Assembly: GCF_013359595.1 (NCBI RefSeq) | Contig: NZ_JABFMP010000021.1 | Span: 1 to 64,000, forward strand | Direction: 5' to 3' | Source of the DNA: Pseudomonas sp. C1C7 | GTDB lineage: Bacteria > Pseudomonadota > Gammaproteobacteria > Pseudomonadales > Pseudomonadaceae | Length of the DNA stretch: 64,000 bases | Shown: piece after piece, positions 15,533-23,411 of the stretch | Layout: each line of letters opens with the position of its first letter | Position numbering within the stretch: the stretch's first letter is position 1 | Notes under the pieces: model-generated | What the model was told of the DNA's origin: nothing | Databases searched by the model: none | Seen by the model: the letters and a program-made list of their open reading frames with translations, nothing else | Position numbers and translations under genes: made by a program

Positions 15533-17917
15533 ATGACTTCCTTGAGCACTCATCATCAGGACAAGGCGACGTTTCTTGAGCGCCTGATTTTCAACAACCG
15601 CCCGGCAGTGATCACCATCTGCCTGTTGGTCAGCATCTTCCTGTTCTGGCAGGCCACGCTGATCCGGCCGTCCACCAGCTTCGAAAAAATGATCCCGCTG
15701 GAGCATCCCTTCATTCAGAAGATGATGGAGCACCGCAACGATCTGGCGAACCTGGGCAACACCGTACGGATTTCCGTGGAAGCCACCGACGGTGACATCT
15801 TCTCCAAGCAATACATGGAGACACTGCGCCAGATCCACGACGAGGTGTTCTACATCTCCGGCGTCGACCGTTCCGGCCTGAAGTCGCTGTGGAGTCCGAG
15901 CGTACGCTGGACCGAGGTGACAGAGGAGGGCTTCGCCGGTGGTGAAGTGATCCCGCAGAGCTACAACGGCTCCCAGGAGAGCCTCGACTTGCTGCGCAAC
16001 AACGTGCTCAAGTCCGGGCAGATCGGCCGGCTGGTGGCCAACGACTTCAAGTCGAGCATCGTCGATATCCCGCTGCTGGAGTCCTACCCGGACCCGCAGG
16101 ACCAGGGCAAGCTGCTGTCCCTGGACTACCGCAAGTTCTCCCACGATCTTGAAGAAAAGATCCGGGACAAGTTCGAAAAACAGAACCCCAACATCAAGGT
16201 CCACATCGTCGGTTTCGCCAAGAAAGTCGGTGACCTGATCGACGGCCTGGTGATGGTGGTGATGTTCTTCGGCGTCGCCTTCGTCATCACCCTGATCCTG
16301 CTGTACTGGTTCACCAACTGCATGCGCAGCACCGTGGCGGTATTGAGCACCACGCTGGTGGCGGTGATCTGGCAGCTGGGCCTGATGCACTTCTTCGGTT
16401 TCGGTCTCGATCCGTATTCGATGCTGGTGCCGTTCCTGATCTTCGCCATCGGTATTTCCCACGGCGTGCAGAAGATCAACGGTATCGCCCTGCAGTCCAG
16501 TGAAGCGGACAACGCCCTGACCGCGGCGCGCCGCACCTTCCGTCAATTGTTCCTGCCGGGGATGATCGCGATCCTCGCCGACGCCGTGGGCTTCATTACG
16601 CTGCTGATCATCGACATCGGCGTGATCCGCGAGCTGGCCATCGGCGCCTCCATCGGCGTGGCGGTGATCGTGTTCACCAACCTGATCCTGCTGCCGGTGG
16701 CGATTTCCTATGTCGGCATCAGCAAGCGCGCGGTCGAACGCAGCAAGAAGGATGCGCACCGCGAACATCCGTTCTGGCGCCTGCTGGCCAACTTTGCCAG
16801 CGCCAAGGTTGCACCGGTGTCGATCCTGCTGGCCTTGATCGCCTTCGGCGGCGGCCTGTGGTACAGCCAGAACCTGAAGATCGGCGACCTCGACCAGGGC
16901 GCGCCGGAACTGCGTCCGGACTCGCGCTACAACAAGGACAACAACTTCATCATCAACAATTACTCCACCAGTTCCGATGTGTTGGTGGTGATGGTCAAGA
17001 CCAAGTCCGAAGGCTGCTCGCGCTATGAAGCCATGGCGCCGATCGACGAGCTGATGTGGAAGATGCAGAACACCGAGGGCGTGCAGTCGGCGATTTCCCT
17101 GGTGACCGTGTCCAAGCAAATGATCAAGGGCATGAACGAGGGCAACCTGAAGTGGGAAACCCTGTCACGTAACCCGGACGTGCTGAACAACTCCATCGCC
17201 CGTGCCGATGGCCTGTACAACAACAATTGCTCGCTGGCGCCGGTGCTGGTGTTCCTCAACGACCACAAGGCCGAGACCCTGGACCGTGCGGTGCATGCGG
17301 TGCAGGAATTCGCCAAGGAGAACAACAAGGAAGGCCTGGAGTTCATCCTTGCCGCCGGTAACGCCGGTATCGAAGCGGCCACCAACGAGGTGATCAAGAA
17401 GTCCGAGCTGACCATCCTGATCCTGGTGTACATCTGCGTGGCGGTGATGTGCATGATCACCTTCCGCTCCTGGGCGGCGACCCTGTGCATCGTGTTGCCA
17501 CTGGTGCTGACGTCGGTGCTGGGCAACGCCCTGATGGCCTTCATGGGCATCGGCGTGAAGGTCGCGACCCTGCCGGTCGTGGCCTTGGGTGTGGGGATCG
17601 GCGTGGACTACGGGATCTACATCTACAGCCGTCTGGAAAGCTTCCTGCGGGCTGGGCTGCCGTTGCAGGAGGCGTACTACCAGACGCTGAAGTCCACCGG
17701 CAAGGCGGTGTTGTTCACCGGTCTGTGCCTGGCCATTGGTGTGTGCACCTGGATTTTCTCTGCGATCAAGTTCCAGGCGGACATGGGGCTGATGCTGACC
17801 TTCATGTTGCTGTGGAACATGTTTGGTGCGCTGTGGCTGCTGCCGGCGCTGGCTCGGTTCCTGATCAAGCCGGAGAAGCTGGCGGGGCAGAAGGGGAATT
17901 CGTTGTTTGCCCATTGA
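15533..17917 (+). CDS. RND-superfamily transporter (MMPL/HAE3-like)
   Basis: 794 residues, shorter than classical HAE-1 pumps (about 1040). There is one N-terminal membrane segment (about 25-42), a first periplasmic domain (about 45-230), five transmembrane segments (about 235-400), a second loop domain (about 440-615) and five C-terminal segments (about 620-780). The two GVGIGVDYGIY / FAIGISHGVQK segments are the equivalent RND signature positions in the two halves. No membrane fusion protein or outer membrane channel gene is adjacent. By family this moves lipids or other hydrophobic compounds; the substrate is unknown. A strong terminator follows. Confidence 0.88.
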   Translation: MTSLSTHHQDKATFLERLIFNNRPAVITICLLVSIFLFWQATLIRPSTSFEKMIPLEHPFIQKMMEHRNDLANLGNTVRISVEATDGDIFSKQYMETLRQIHDEVFYISGVDRSGLKSLWSPSVRWTEVTEEGFAGGEVIPQSYNGSQESLDLLRNNVLKSGQIGRLVANDFKSSIVDIPLLESYPDPQDQGKLLSLDYRKFSHDLEEKIRDKFEKQNPNIKVHIVGFAKKVGDLIDGLVMVVMFFGVAFVITLILLYWFTNCMRSTVAVLSTTLVAVIWQLGLMHFFGFGLDPYSMLVPFLIFAIGISHGVQKINGIALQSSEADNALTAARRTFRQLFLPGMIAILADAVGFITLLIIDIGVIRELAIGASIGVAVIVFTNLILLPVAISYVGISKRAVERSKKDAHREHPFWRLLANFASAKVAPVSILLALIAFGGGLWYSQNLKIGDLDQGAPELRPDSRYNKDNNFIINNYSTSSDVLVVMVKTKSEGCSRYEAMAPIDELMWKMQNTEGVQSAISLVTVSKQMIKGMNEGNLKWETLSRNPDVLNNSIARADGLYNNNCSLAPVLVFLNDHKAETLDRAVHAVQEFAKENNKEGLEFILAAGNAGIEAATNEVIKKSELTILILVYICVAVMCMITFRSWAATLCIVLPLVLTSVLGNALMAFMGIGVKVATLPVVALGVGIGVDYGIYIYSRLESFLRAGLPLQEAYYQTLKSTGKAVLFTGLCLAIGVCTWIFSAIKFQADMGLMLTFMLLWNMFGALWLLPALARFLIKPEKLAGQKGNSLFAH

Positions 17918-17934
17918 CGGGACATTGGGAACAC

Positions 17935-17968
17935 AAAAGCCGCGACCTTTGGGTTGCGGCTTTTTTTT
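17935..17968 (+). terminator. Intrinsic terminator after the RND gene
   Basis: AAAAGCCGCGACC (17935-17947) pairs with GGTTGCGGCTTTT (17952-17964) with one G-U wobble, followed by more T residues. Confidence 0.92.
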
Positions 17969-17970
17969 GA

Positions 17971-18118
17971 ACCTGTGGGAGCTGATTTCCCGGATGTACT
18001 CATTCCAAACTGTGGGCTTGCTCGCGAAGGCGTCCTGACAGACGACCTGGATTTGCGGACGGATGCAGTCCCAATGCAGGCGCTGCCGAAGGCTGCGATC
18101 TTTTGCTTTTGCTTTTGC
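17971..18118. repeat. Degenerate REP remnants
   Basis: Pieces of two REP families lie in tandem: TGTGGGAGCTG near 17973, GGGCTTGCTCGCGAAGG near 18014, and GCTGCCGAAGGCTGCGATC (18082-18100) followed by TTTTGCTTTTGCTTTTGC. The last piece ends nine bases from the stop codon of the minus-strand GntR gene. Confidence 0.65.
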
Positions 18119-18126
18119 TTCCCCGA

Positions 18127-18846
18127 TCAGCCCTGATCGCCACCCAGCACCACATTCAACGCACTGCGCGCATCATCCAGTTGCACCAGCGTCGCATGTC
18201 GCGCACCCAGGGCGTCGCGATTCTCGATGGCGGTCAGGATTGCCTTGTGTCGTGGCAGTGCCAGTTCGTGCAGGTTCGGGCGTTGGTTGGAGTGTTTTAA
18301 TGCTTCGGCGATTGCCACCGAGAGCATGTTGCACAGGTTGGCCAGCAGGTCGTTGTGGGTGGCGTCGGCGATGCGGCTGTGGAAGTCCAGGTCTGGTTGC
18401 AGCAGGGCTTCGGGGGTCGGGGCGGCTTCCATGCGTTGGTAGGCTTCGCCGATGGAGGCGATGTCCGCGTCGGTGGCGAATTGTGCGGCCAGGGCGGCGG
18501 CGGCGGGTTCGATGATGCTGCGCACGCTGGTCAGCAGGTCGAAGAATTCGTTTTGCGGGCTGCTTTGCATCAGCCAGTGCAGCACATCCGGGTCGAGCAT
18601 GTGCCAGTCCTTGCGCGGCTTGACCACGGTGCCCACTCGCGGACGCGAGTACACCAGGCCCTTGGCCACCAGCACCCGGGTCGCTTCACGCAAGACCGGC
18701 CGGCTGACGGCATATTCCTCGCACAACAGGGCTTCGGCGGGCAGTTTGTCGTCCGGCAGGAAGCGTCCGGAGACGATGTGCATGCCCAGTTCCTGAACGA
18801 TGCGCGAATGCATGCTTTTGCGGTCGGAGGGTTTGCGGTAATCCAT
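18127..18846 (-). CDS. GntR-family regulator, FadR/FCD type
   Basis: 239 residues from ATG 18846 (MDYRKPSDRKS). The winged helix is at about 10-75 (SGRFLPDDKLPAEALLCEEY, then SRPVLREATRVLVAKGLV) and the FCD effector domain at about 90-225, with the metal/ligand residues in DLDFHSRIADATHNDLL and LPRHKAILTAI. Such proteins repress sugar-acid genes and release on binding the acid or its keto-deoxy product. It lies 159 bases downstream of the dehydratase gene on the same strand, across a REP hairpin. The two GT-N3-AC operators at 20756 and 20831 are its likely sites. A longer upstream ORF exists but runs through REP sequence. Confidence 0.88.
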   Translation of the reverse strand: MDYRKPSDRKSMHSRIVQELGMHIVSGRFLPDDKLPAEALLCEEYAVSRPVLREATRVLVAKGLVYSRPRVGTVVKPRKDWHMLDPDVLHWLMQSSPQNEFFDLLTSVRSIIEPAAAALAAQFATDADIASIGEAYQRMEAAPTPEALLQPDLDFHSRIADATHNDLLANLCNMLSVAIAEALKHSNQRPNLHELALPRHKAILTAIENRDALGARHATLVQLDDARSALNVVLGGDQG

Positions 18847-18923
18847 GGGGAACGGGGCTGTCCTGTGCACTGGGGGATGTCGGGCATGATAGCAGGCACG
18901 AGCGGTGGGCGATCCAGCCCTTG

Positions 18924-19000
18924 AAAAGATCGCAGCCTGCGGCAGCGCCTGCATTGGAATGCATTCCCCCTGTAGGAGCTGCCGCAGGCTGCGATCTTTT
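18924..19000. repeat. REP hairpin, GATCTTTTG family
   Basis: AAAAGATCGCAGCCTGCGGC at the left and GCCGCAGGCTGCGATCTTTT at the right are perfect inverted copies. The right side continues as GCTTTTT and reaches the stop codon of the minus-strand dehydratase at 19006. Confidence 0.9.
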
Positions 19001-19005
19001 GCTTT

Positions 19006-20742
19006 TTAGTGCGAGTGACGCGGCACTTCAGCCCCGCGGCAACCCACCAGGAAGTCAAAGTCGCACCCCTGATCCGCCTGCATCACATGGTCGATGTACA
19101 GCTGACGATAACCCCCCACCAGCAATTGCTGCGGCGGCTGCAGATCAGCCATGCGCGCCGCCAGTTCGGCATCCGGGATGTCCAGGTGCAGACGACCGCT
19201 GGCACAGTCCAATTCAATCCAGTCACCTTCCTTCACCGCCGCCAAAGGCCCGCCAGCCGCCGCTTCCGGCGCCACATGCAAGACAACGGTGCCGTAGGCC
19301 GTGCCGCTCATGCGCGCGTCGGAAATGCGCACCATGTCCGTCACGCCCTGGGCCAGCAGCTTGGCCGGCAGGCCCATGTTGCCGACTTCGGCCATGCCCG
19401 GATAACCCTTCGGACCGCAGTTCTTCATGACCAGGATCGAGCTGGCATCCACTTCCAGCTCCGGATCGTTGATCCGGGCCTTGTACATGTCGAAGTTCTC
19501 GAACACCACCGCGCGGCCGCGATGCTGCATCAGTTCAGGCGTGGCGGCGGACGGTTTGAGTACCGCACCCAGCGGCGCCAGGTTGCCGCGCAACACGCAG
19601 ATCCCACCGTCGGCGCGGATCGGGTTGTCGAGGGTGCGGATCACTTCGTCTTCGCCATAGATCGGCGCGTCCTTGGTGTTCTCGCCGATGGACTTGCCGT
19701 TGACGGTCAGGGCGTTCGGGTGTGGGATCAGATTCGCCTCGCCGAGACGGCGCAGTACCGCCGGCAGGCCACCGGCATAGTAGAACTCTTCCATCAGGAA
19801 GCGCCCGGACGGCTGCAGGTCGACGATGGTCGGCATGCCGCGACCCATGCGGCTCCAGTCGTCCAGGTCCAGATCCACGCCGATGCGGCCGGCGATGGCC
19901 TTGAGGTGGATCACCGCGTTGGTCGAACCACCGATGGCGGCGTTGACGCGGATGGCGTTTTCAAAGGCTTCCTTGGTCAGGATCTTCGACAGCTTCAGGT
20001 CTTCGCGAACCATCTCCACGGCGCGCATGCCGGACATGTGCGCCAGCACGTAGCGACGCGCATCGACCGCCGGAATCGCCGCGTTGTGGGGCAGGGAAGT
20101 GCCCAGCGCTTCGGCCATGCAGGCCATGGTCGAGGCGGTGCCCATGGTGTTGCAGGTGCCGGCCGAACGGGACATGCCACCTTCGGCTGCGAGGAAATCG
20201 TCGATGGTGATGGTGCCGGCCTTGACCTGTTCACTGAGCTGCCAGACCACGGTACCCGAGCCGATGTCCTTGCCCTTGTGCTTGCCGTTGAGCATTGGCC
20301 CGCCGGTCACCACGATGGCCGGCACGTCGCAACTGGCGGCGCCCATCAGCAGGGCCGGGGTGGTTTTGTCGCAACCGGTCAGCAGCACCACGCCGTCGAT
20401 CGGATTGCCGCGAATCGCTTCTTCAACGTCCATGCTCGCCAGGTTGCGGGTGAGCATGGCGGTCGGGCGCAGGTTGGATTCGCCGTTGGAGAACACCGGG
20501 AATTCCACCGGAAAGCCGCCGGCCTCGATCACACCGCGTTTGACGTGCTCGGCGATCTGGCGGAAATGCGCGTTGCAGGGGGTCAGTTCCGACCAGGTGT
20601 TGCAGATGCCGATGATTGGCTTGCCCTGGAACTGGTGGTCGGCGATGCCCTGATTCTTCATCCAGCTGCGATACATGAAGCCGTTCTTGTCGGCGGTGCC
20701 AAACCATTGGGCGGAACGCAGGGTGGGTTTCTTATCAGACAT
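19006..20742 (-). CDS. IlvD/Edd-family sugar-acid dehydratase, L-arabonate type
   Basis: 578 residues, the length of L-arabonate dehydratase. Cys56 (SELTPCNAH), Cys124 (LLTGCDKTTP) and Cys197 (SAGTCNTMG) correspond, with an offset of three, to the [2Fe-2S] ligands known for the rhizobial arabonate enzyme (59, 127, 200). The family removes water from an aldonate to give the 2-keto-3-deoxy acid. Its divergent neighbours are an MFS carrier, a FAH-fold enzyme and alpha-ketoglutaric semialdehyde dehydrogenase, which fits a pentonate pathway. D-fuconate or galactonate remain possible substrates because the family is permissive. The name dihydroxy-acid dehydratase would be misleading here. Confidence 0.88.
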   Translation of the reverse strand: MSDKKPTLRSAQWFGTADKNGFMYRSWMKNQGIADHQFQGKPIIGICNTWSELTPCNAHFRQIAEHVKRGVIEAGGFPVEFPVFSNGESNLRPTAMLTRNLASMDVEEAIRGNPIDGVVLLTGCDKTTPALLMGAASCDVPAIVVTGGPMLNGKHKGKDIGSGTVVWQLSEQVKAGTITIDDFLAAEGGMSRSAGTCNTMGTASTMACMAEALGTSLPHNAAIPAVDARRYVLAHMSGMRAVEMVREDLKLSKILTKEAFENAIRVNAAIGGSTNAVIHLKAIAGRIGVDLDLDDWSRMGRGMPTIVDLQPSGRFLMEEFYYAGGLPAVLRRLGEANLIPHPNALTVNGKSIGENTKDAPIYGEDEVIRTLDNPIRADGGICVLRGNLAPLGAVLKPSAATPELMQHRGRAVVFENFDMYKARINDPELEVDASSILVMKNCGPKGYPGMAEVGNMGLPAKLLAQGVTDMVRISDARMSGTAYGTVVLHVAPEAAAGGPLAAVKEGDWIELDCASGRLHLDIPDAELAARMADLQPPQQLLVGGYRQLYIDHVMQADQGCDFDFLVGCRGAEVPRHSH

Positions 20743-20755
20743 GATCGATTCTCTT

Positions 20756-20773
20756 ATTGTATGACTATATTGT
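20756..20773. promoter_or_regulatory. Candidate GntR (FadR-type) operator 1
   Basis: ATTGTATGACTATATTGT contains GT-N3-AC, the core of FadR-subfamily operators. It matches operator 2 at 20831 at 15 of 18 positions. It lies 13 bases upstream of the dehydratase ATG on the minus strand, so binding would cover that gene's leader. Confidence 0.6.
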
Positions 20774-20830
20774 TCGAGCTGAGGCGTAACATAAGCTCAA
20801 ATTGCGCGGTTTGGAAGTGTTGTTGATCAA

Positions 20831-20848
20831 ATAGTATTACTATATAGT
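20831..20848. promoter_or_regulatory. Candidate GntR (FadR-type) operator 2
   Basis: ATAGTATTACTATATAGT contains the perfect palindrome ATAGTA-T-TACTAT (20831-20843) with the GT-N3-AC core. It is a direct copy of operator 1, exactly 75 bases (about seven helical turns) away, between the divergent dehydratase and MFS genes. Confidence 0.65.
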
Positions 20849-20912
20849 CATTTTCAGCGGAGGGATGGCCCTGACGGTTTTCCGTGAGAGGCGTCCCCCG
20901 AGGTTTTATAAA

Positions 20913-20927
20913 AACAACAATCGGAGA
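20913..20927 (+). promoter_or_regulatory. A-rich Hfq/Crc-type motif before the MFS gene
   Basis: AACAACAA (20913-20920) fits AANAANAA exactly and abuts the CGGAGA ribosome site (20922-20927) of the carrier gene at 20936. Catabolite repression of the uptake step is inferred. Confidence 0.5.
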
Positions 20928-20935
20928 CCGATCTC

Positions 20936-22258
20936 ATGAGCCAGGAACTGCGGCTTATTCGCCGCATCACGCTGAAACTGATTCCCTTCCTGATCCTGCT
21001 GTACCTGATCGCCTACGTGGACCGCTCTGCCGTGGGGTTCGCCAAGCTGCACATGGGCGCCGACATCGGTCTGGGCGATGCGGCCTACGGTCTGGGGGCG
21101 GGGCTGTTCTTCATTGGTTACTTCCTGCTGGAAATCCCCAGCAACCTGATGCTCGATCGCTTCGGCGCCCGGCGCTGGTTCGCGCGGATCATGATCACCT
21201 GGGGCGCCATCACTATCGGCATGGCCTTCGTCCAGGGGCCGAACAGCTTCTACCTGATGCGCTTTCTGCTCGGCGCGGCGGAAGCCGGTTTCTTCCCCGG
21301 CGTTCTGTACTACATCACCCAATGGTTCCCGGTTCGCCATCGCGGCAAGATCCTGGGCCTGTTCATCCTGTCCCAGCCGATCGCGATGATGATCACCGGC
21401 CCCGTGTCCGGCGGCTTGCTCGGTATGGACGGCGTGCTGGGCCTGCACGGCTGGCAGTGGTTGTTCATCGTCATCGGCACCCCGGCGATCCTGCTGACCT
21501 GGCCGGTGCTGCGCTGGTTGCCGGATGGCCCGCAACAGGTGAAGTGGATGGATCAGGCCGAGAAGGGCTGGTTGACCGGCGAGCTGCAAAAGGACCTGCA
21601 GGAGTACGGGCAGACCAAACATGGCAATCCGCTGCATGCCCTGAAAGACAAGCGCGTGTTGCTGCTGGCGCTGTTCTACCTGCCGGTGACCCTGAGCATC
21701 TATGGCCTGGGTCTGTGGTTGCCGACCCTGATCAAGCAGTTCGGCGGCAGCGATCTGGTGACCGGGTTCGTGTCATCGGTGCCGTACATCTTCGGGATCG
21801 TCGGGCTGCTGATCATCCCGCGCAGTTCCGACCGCTTGAATGATCGCTACGGCCATCTGGCAGCGCTCTATGTGCTCGGTGCCCTGGGCCTGTTCTTCAG
21901 TGCCTGGCTGTCGGTGCCGGCGCTGCAACTGGCGGCCCTGTGCCTGGTGGCGTTCTCGCTGTTTTCCTGCACGGCGGTGTTCTGGACCTTGCCCGGCCGC
22001 TTCTTTGCCGGCGCCAGCGCGGCGGCGGGGATCGCCCTGATCAACTCGGTGGGCAACCTGGGTGGCTACATCGGCCCGTTCGTGATCGGCGCGCTCAAGG
22101 AGTACACCGGCAACCTGGCTTCGGGGCTGTACTTCCTGTCCTGCGTGATGGTGTTCGGTCTGATTCTGACGGGCGTGGTGTATCGCAAGCTGGAAAAAAA
22201 GCACGTGTTGCCGGTGGATGAGTTTGCGGCCAGTGCCCGGGGTGCAACGCGTACTTAA
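20936..22258 (+). CDS. MFS transporter, anion:cation symporter family (sugar-acid uptake)
   Basis: 440 residues with 12 predicted membrane helices in two halves. YLIAYVDRSAVGFAKLHM in helix 1 and the loop LDRFGARRWFARIMITWG are characteristic of the ACS family (glucarate, galactonate, phthalate carriers). The central cytoplasmic loop is at about 200-245. It is divergent from the dehydratase and precedes the FAH and aldehyde dehydrogenase genes, so it most likely imports the aldonate that the cluster degrades. Confidence 0.88.
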   Translation: MSQELRLIRRITLKLIPFLILLYLIAYVDRSAVGFAKLHMGADIGLGDAAYGLGAGLFFIGYFLLEIPSNLMLDRFGARRWFARIMITWGAITIGMAFVQGPNSFYLMRFLLGAAEAGFFPGVLYYITQWFPVRHRGKILGLFILSQPIAMMITGPVSGGLLGMDGVLGLHGWQWLFIVIGTPAILLTWPVLRWLPDGPQQVKWMDQAEKGWLTGELQKDLQEYGQTKHGNPLHALKDKRVLLLALFYLPVTLSIYGLGLWLPTLIKQFGGSDLVTGFVSSVPYIFGIVGLLIIPRSSDRLNDRYGHLAALYVLGALGLFFSAWLSVPALQLAALCLVAFSLFSCTAVFWTLPGRFFAGASAAAGIALINSVGNLGGYIGPFVIGALKEYTGNLASGLYFLSCVMVFGLILTGVVYRKLEKKHVLPVDEFAASARGATRT

Positions 22259-22276
22259 GGCCAACAAAAATCAAAG

Positions 22277-22365
22277 GTGCGAGCGGGCTTGCTCGCGAAG
22301 GTGTCGGTACATCCAACATATCCGGTGACTGACACTCCGTCTTCGCGAGCAAGCCCGCTCCCACA
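22277..22365. repeat. REP hairpin, GCGAGCAAGC family
   Basis: GCGAGCGGGCTTGCTCGCGA on the left and CTTCGCGAGCAAGCCCGCTC on the right form long inverted arms. The element separates the MFS and FAH genes and may weaken read-through or stabilise the upstream mRNA end. Confidence 0.85.
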
Positions 22366-22408
22366 AGGGTTCTGCAGTGTTCTGAAGAATTGTCGAGGGA
22401 GAAACTTC

Positions 22409-23401
22409 ATGCGTTTGGTTCAATTCGAATTGAGTAACGGCGAACGCCGTGTCGGCGTGGTCGAGGGGGCGCAGGTCCTGGAAGTTAACGAGGCGCAGAC
22501 AGTGCGCGACCTGGCGCTGGCGGCCATCGAAGCGGGGATCAATCTCGAGCAACAGGTCCAGGCCCTGGGCCTGGGATCCAGCCACGACTACGCCGAGCTG
22601 CTGGCGCAACTGCGCATCCTGCCGCCACTGGATCATCCGGACCCGGCGCACATGCTGGTCAGCGGTACCGGCCTGACCCACCTGGGCAGCGCCTCTGCAC
22701 GGGACAAGATGCACCAGCAGGCCGGCGACGAGGCGGCGATGACCGACACCATGCGCATCTTCAAATGGGGCGTGGAGGGCGGCAAGCCGGCGCAAGGCCA
22801 GGCCGGTGTGCAGCCGGAGTGGTTCTACAAGGGCGACGGCAGCATCGTCGTGCGTCCTGGCCAGCCGTTCCCGCTGCCACCGTTCGCTGAAGACGCCGGC
22901 GAAGAGCCGGAGCTGAGCGGCCTCTACGTCATCGGTCACGACGGCAAGCCGTATCGCCTGGGTTTTGCCGTGGGCAACGAGTTTTCCGACCACGTCATGG
23001 AGCGCAAGAACTACCTGTACCTGGCCCATTCCAAGCTGCGCAGTTGCAGCTACGGCCCGGAGCTGCGGGTCGGCGAGTTGCCCCAACACCTGGCGGGCAC
23101 CAGCCGCATCCTGCGCGACGGCGAAGTGCTGTGGCAGAACGAGTTCCTCAGCGGCGAAGCCAACATGTGCCACAGCCTGGCGAACCTCGAATTCCATCAC
23201 TTCAAATACAGTCAGTTCCTGCGTCCGGGGGACGTGCACATTCACTTCTTCGGCACCGCGACCCTGTCTTTCGCCGACGGCATTCGCACGCAGCCGGGTG
23301 ACGTGTTCGAGATCAGCCAGGCCGAGTTCGGCGCACCGTTGATCAATGGCATCGAGCCGGTTGAGTCGGCGTTCGAACCCGGCACCATCGGCACACTGTA
23401 A
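22409..23401 (+). CDS. FAH-superfamily enzyme, AraD1/GguC type; probable 2-keto-3-deoxypentonate dehydratase
   Basis: 330 residues from ATG 22409, with GAGGGA upstream. The C-terminal two thirds is a fumarylacetoacetate-hydrolase fold, with E-x-E type metal ligands probably in ALFWQ-like positions such as GEEPELSGLYVIG and the downstream GTATLSFADGI. AraD1/GguC proteins accompany arabinose or sugar-acid genes. In known pentose pathways, FAH-fold dehydratases such as Caulobacter XylX convert 2-keto-3-deoxypentonate to alpha-ketoglutaric semialdehyde. Lying between an arabonate-type dehydratase and the semialdehyde dehydrogenase, this protein fits that step; the exact reaction is inferred. It ends 10 bases before the next gene. 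Confidence 0.78.
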   Translation: MRLVQFELSNGERRVGVVEGAQVLEVNEAQTVRDLALAAIEAGINLEQQVQALGLGSSHDYAELLAQLRILPPLDHPDPAHMLVSGTGLTHLGSASARDKMHQQAGDEAAMTDTMRIFKWGVEGGKPAQGQAGVQPEWFYKGDGSIVVRPGQPFPLPPFAEDAGEEPELSGLYVIGHDGKPYRLGFAVGNEFSDHVMERKNYLYLAHSKLRSCSYGPELRVGELPQHLAGTSRILRDGEVLWQNEFLSGEANMCHSLANLEFHHFKYSQFLRPGDVHIHFFGTATLSFADGIRTQPGDVFEISQAEFGAPLINGIEPVESAFEPGTIGTL

Positions 23402-23411
23402 GGAGCGATAC

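Noticed and set aside
15383..17119. 578-residue minus-strand frame opposite the RND gene
   Set aside because: Shadow frame rich in His, Gln and Asp; no family resemblance.
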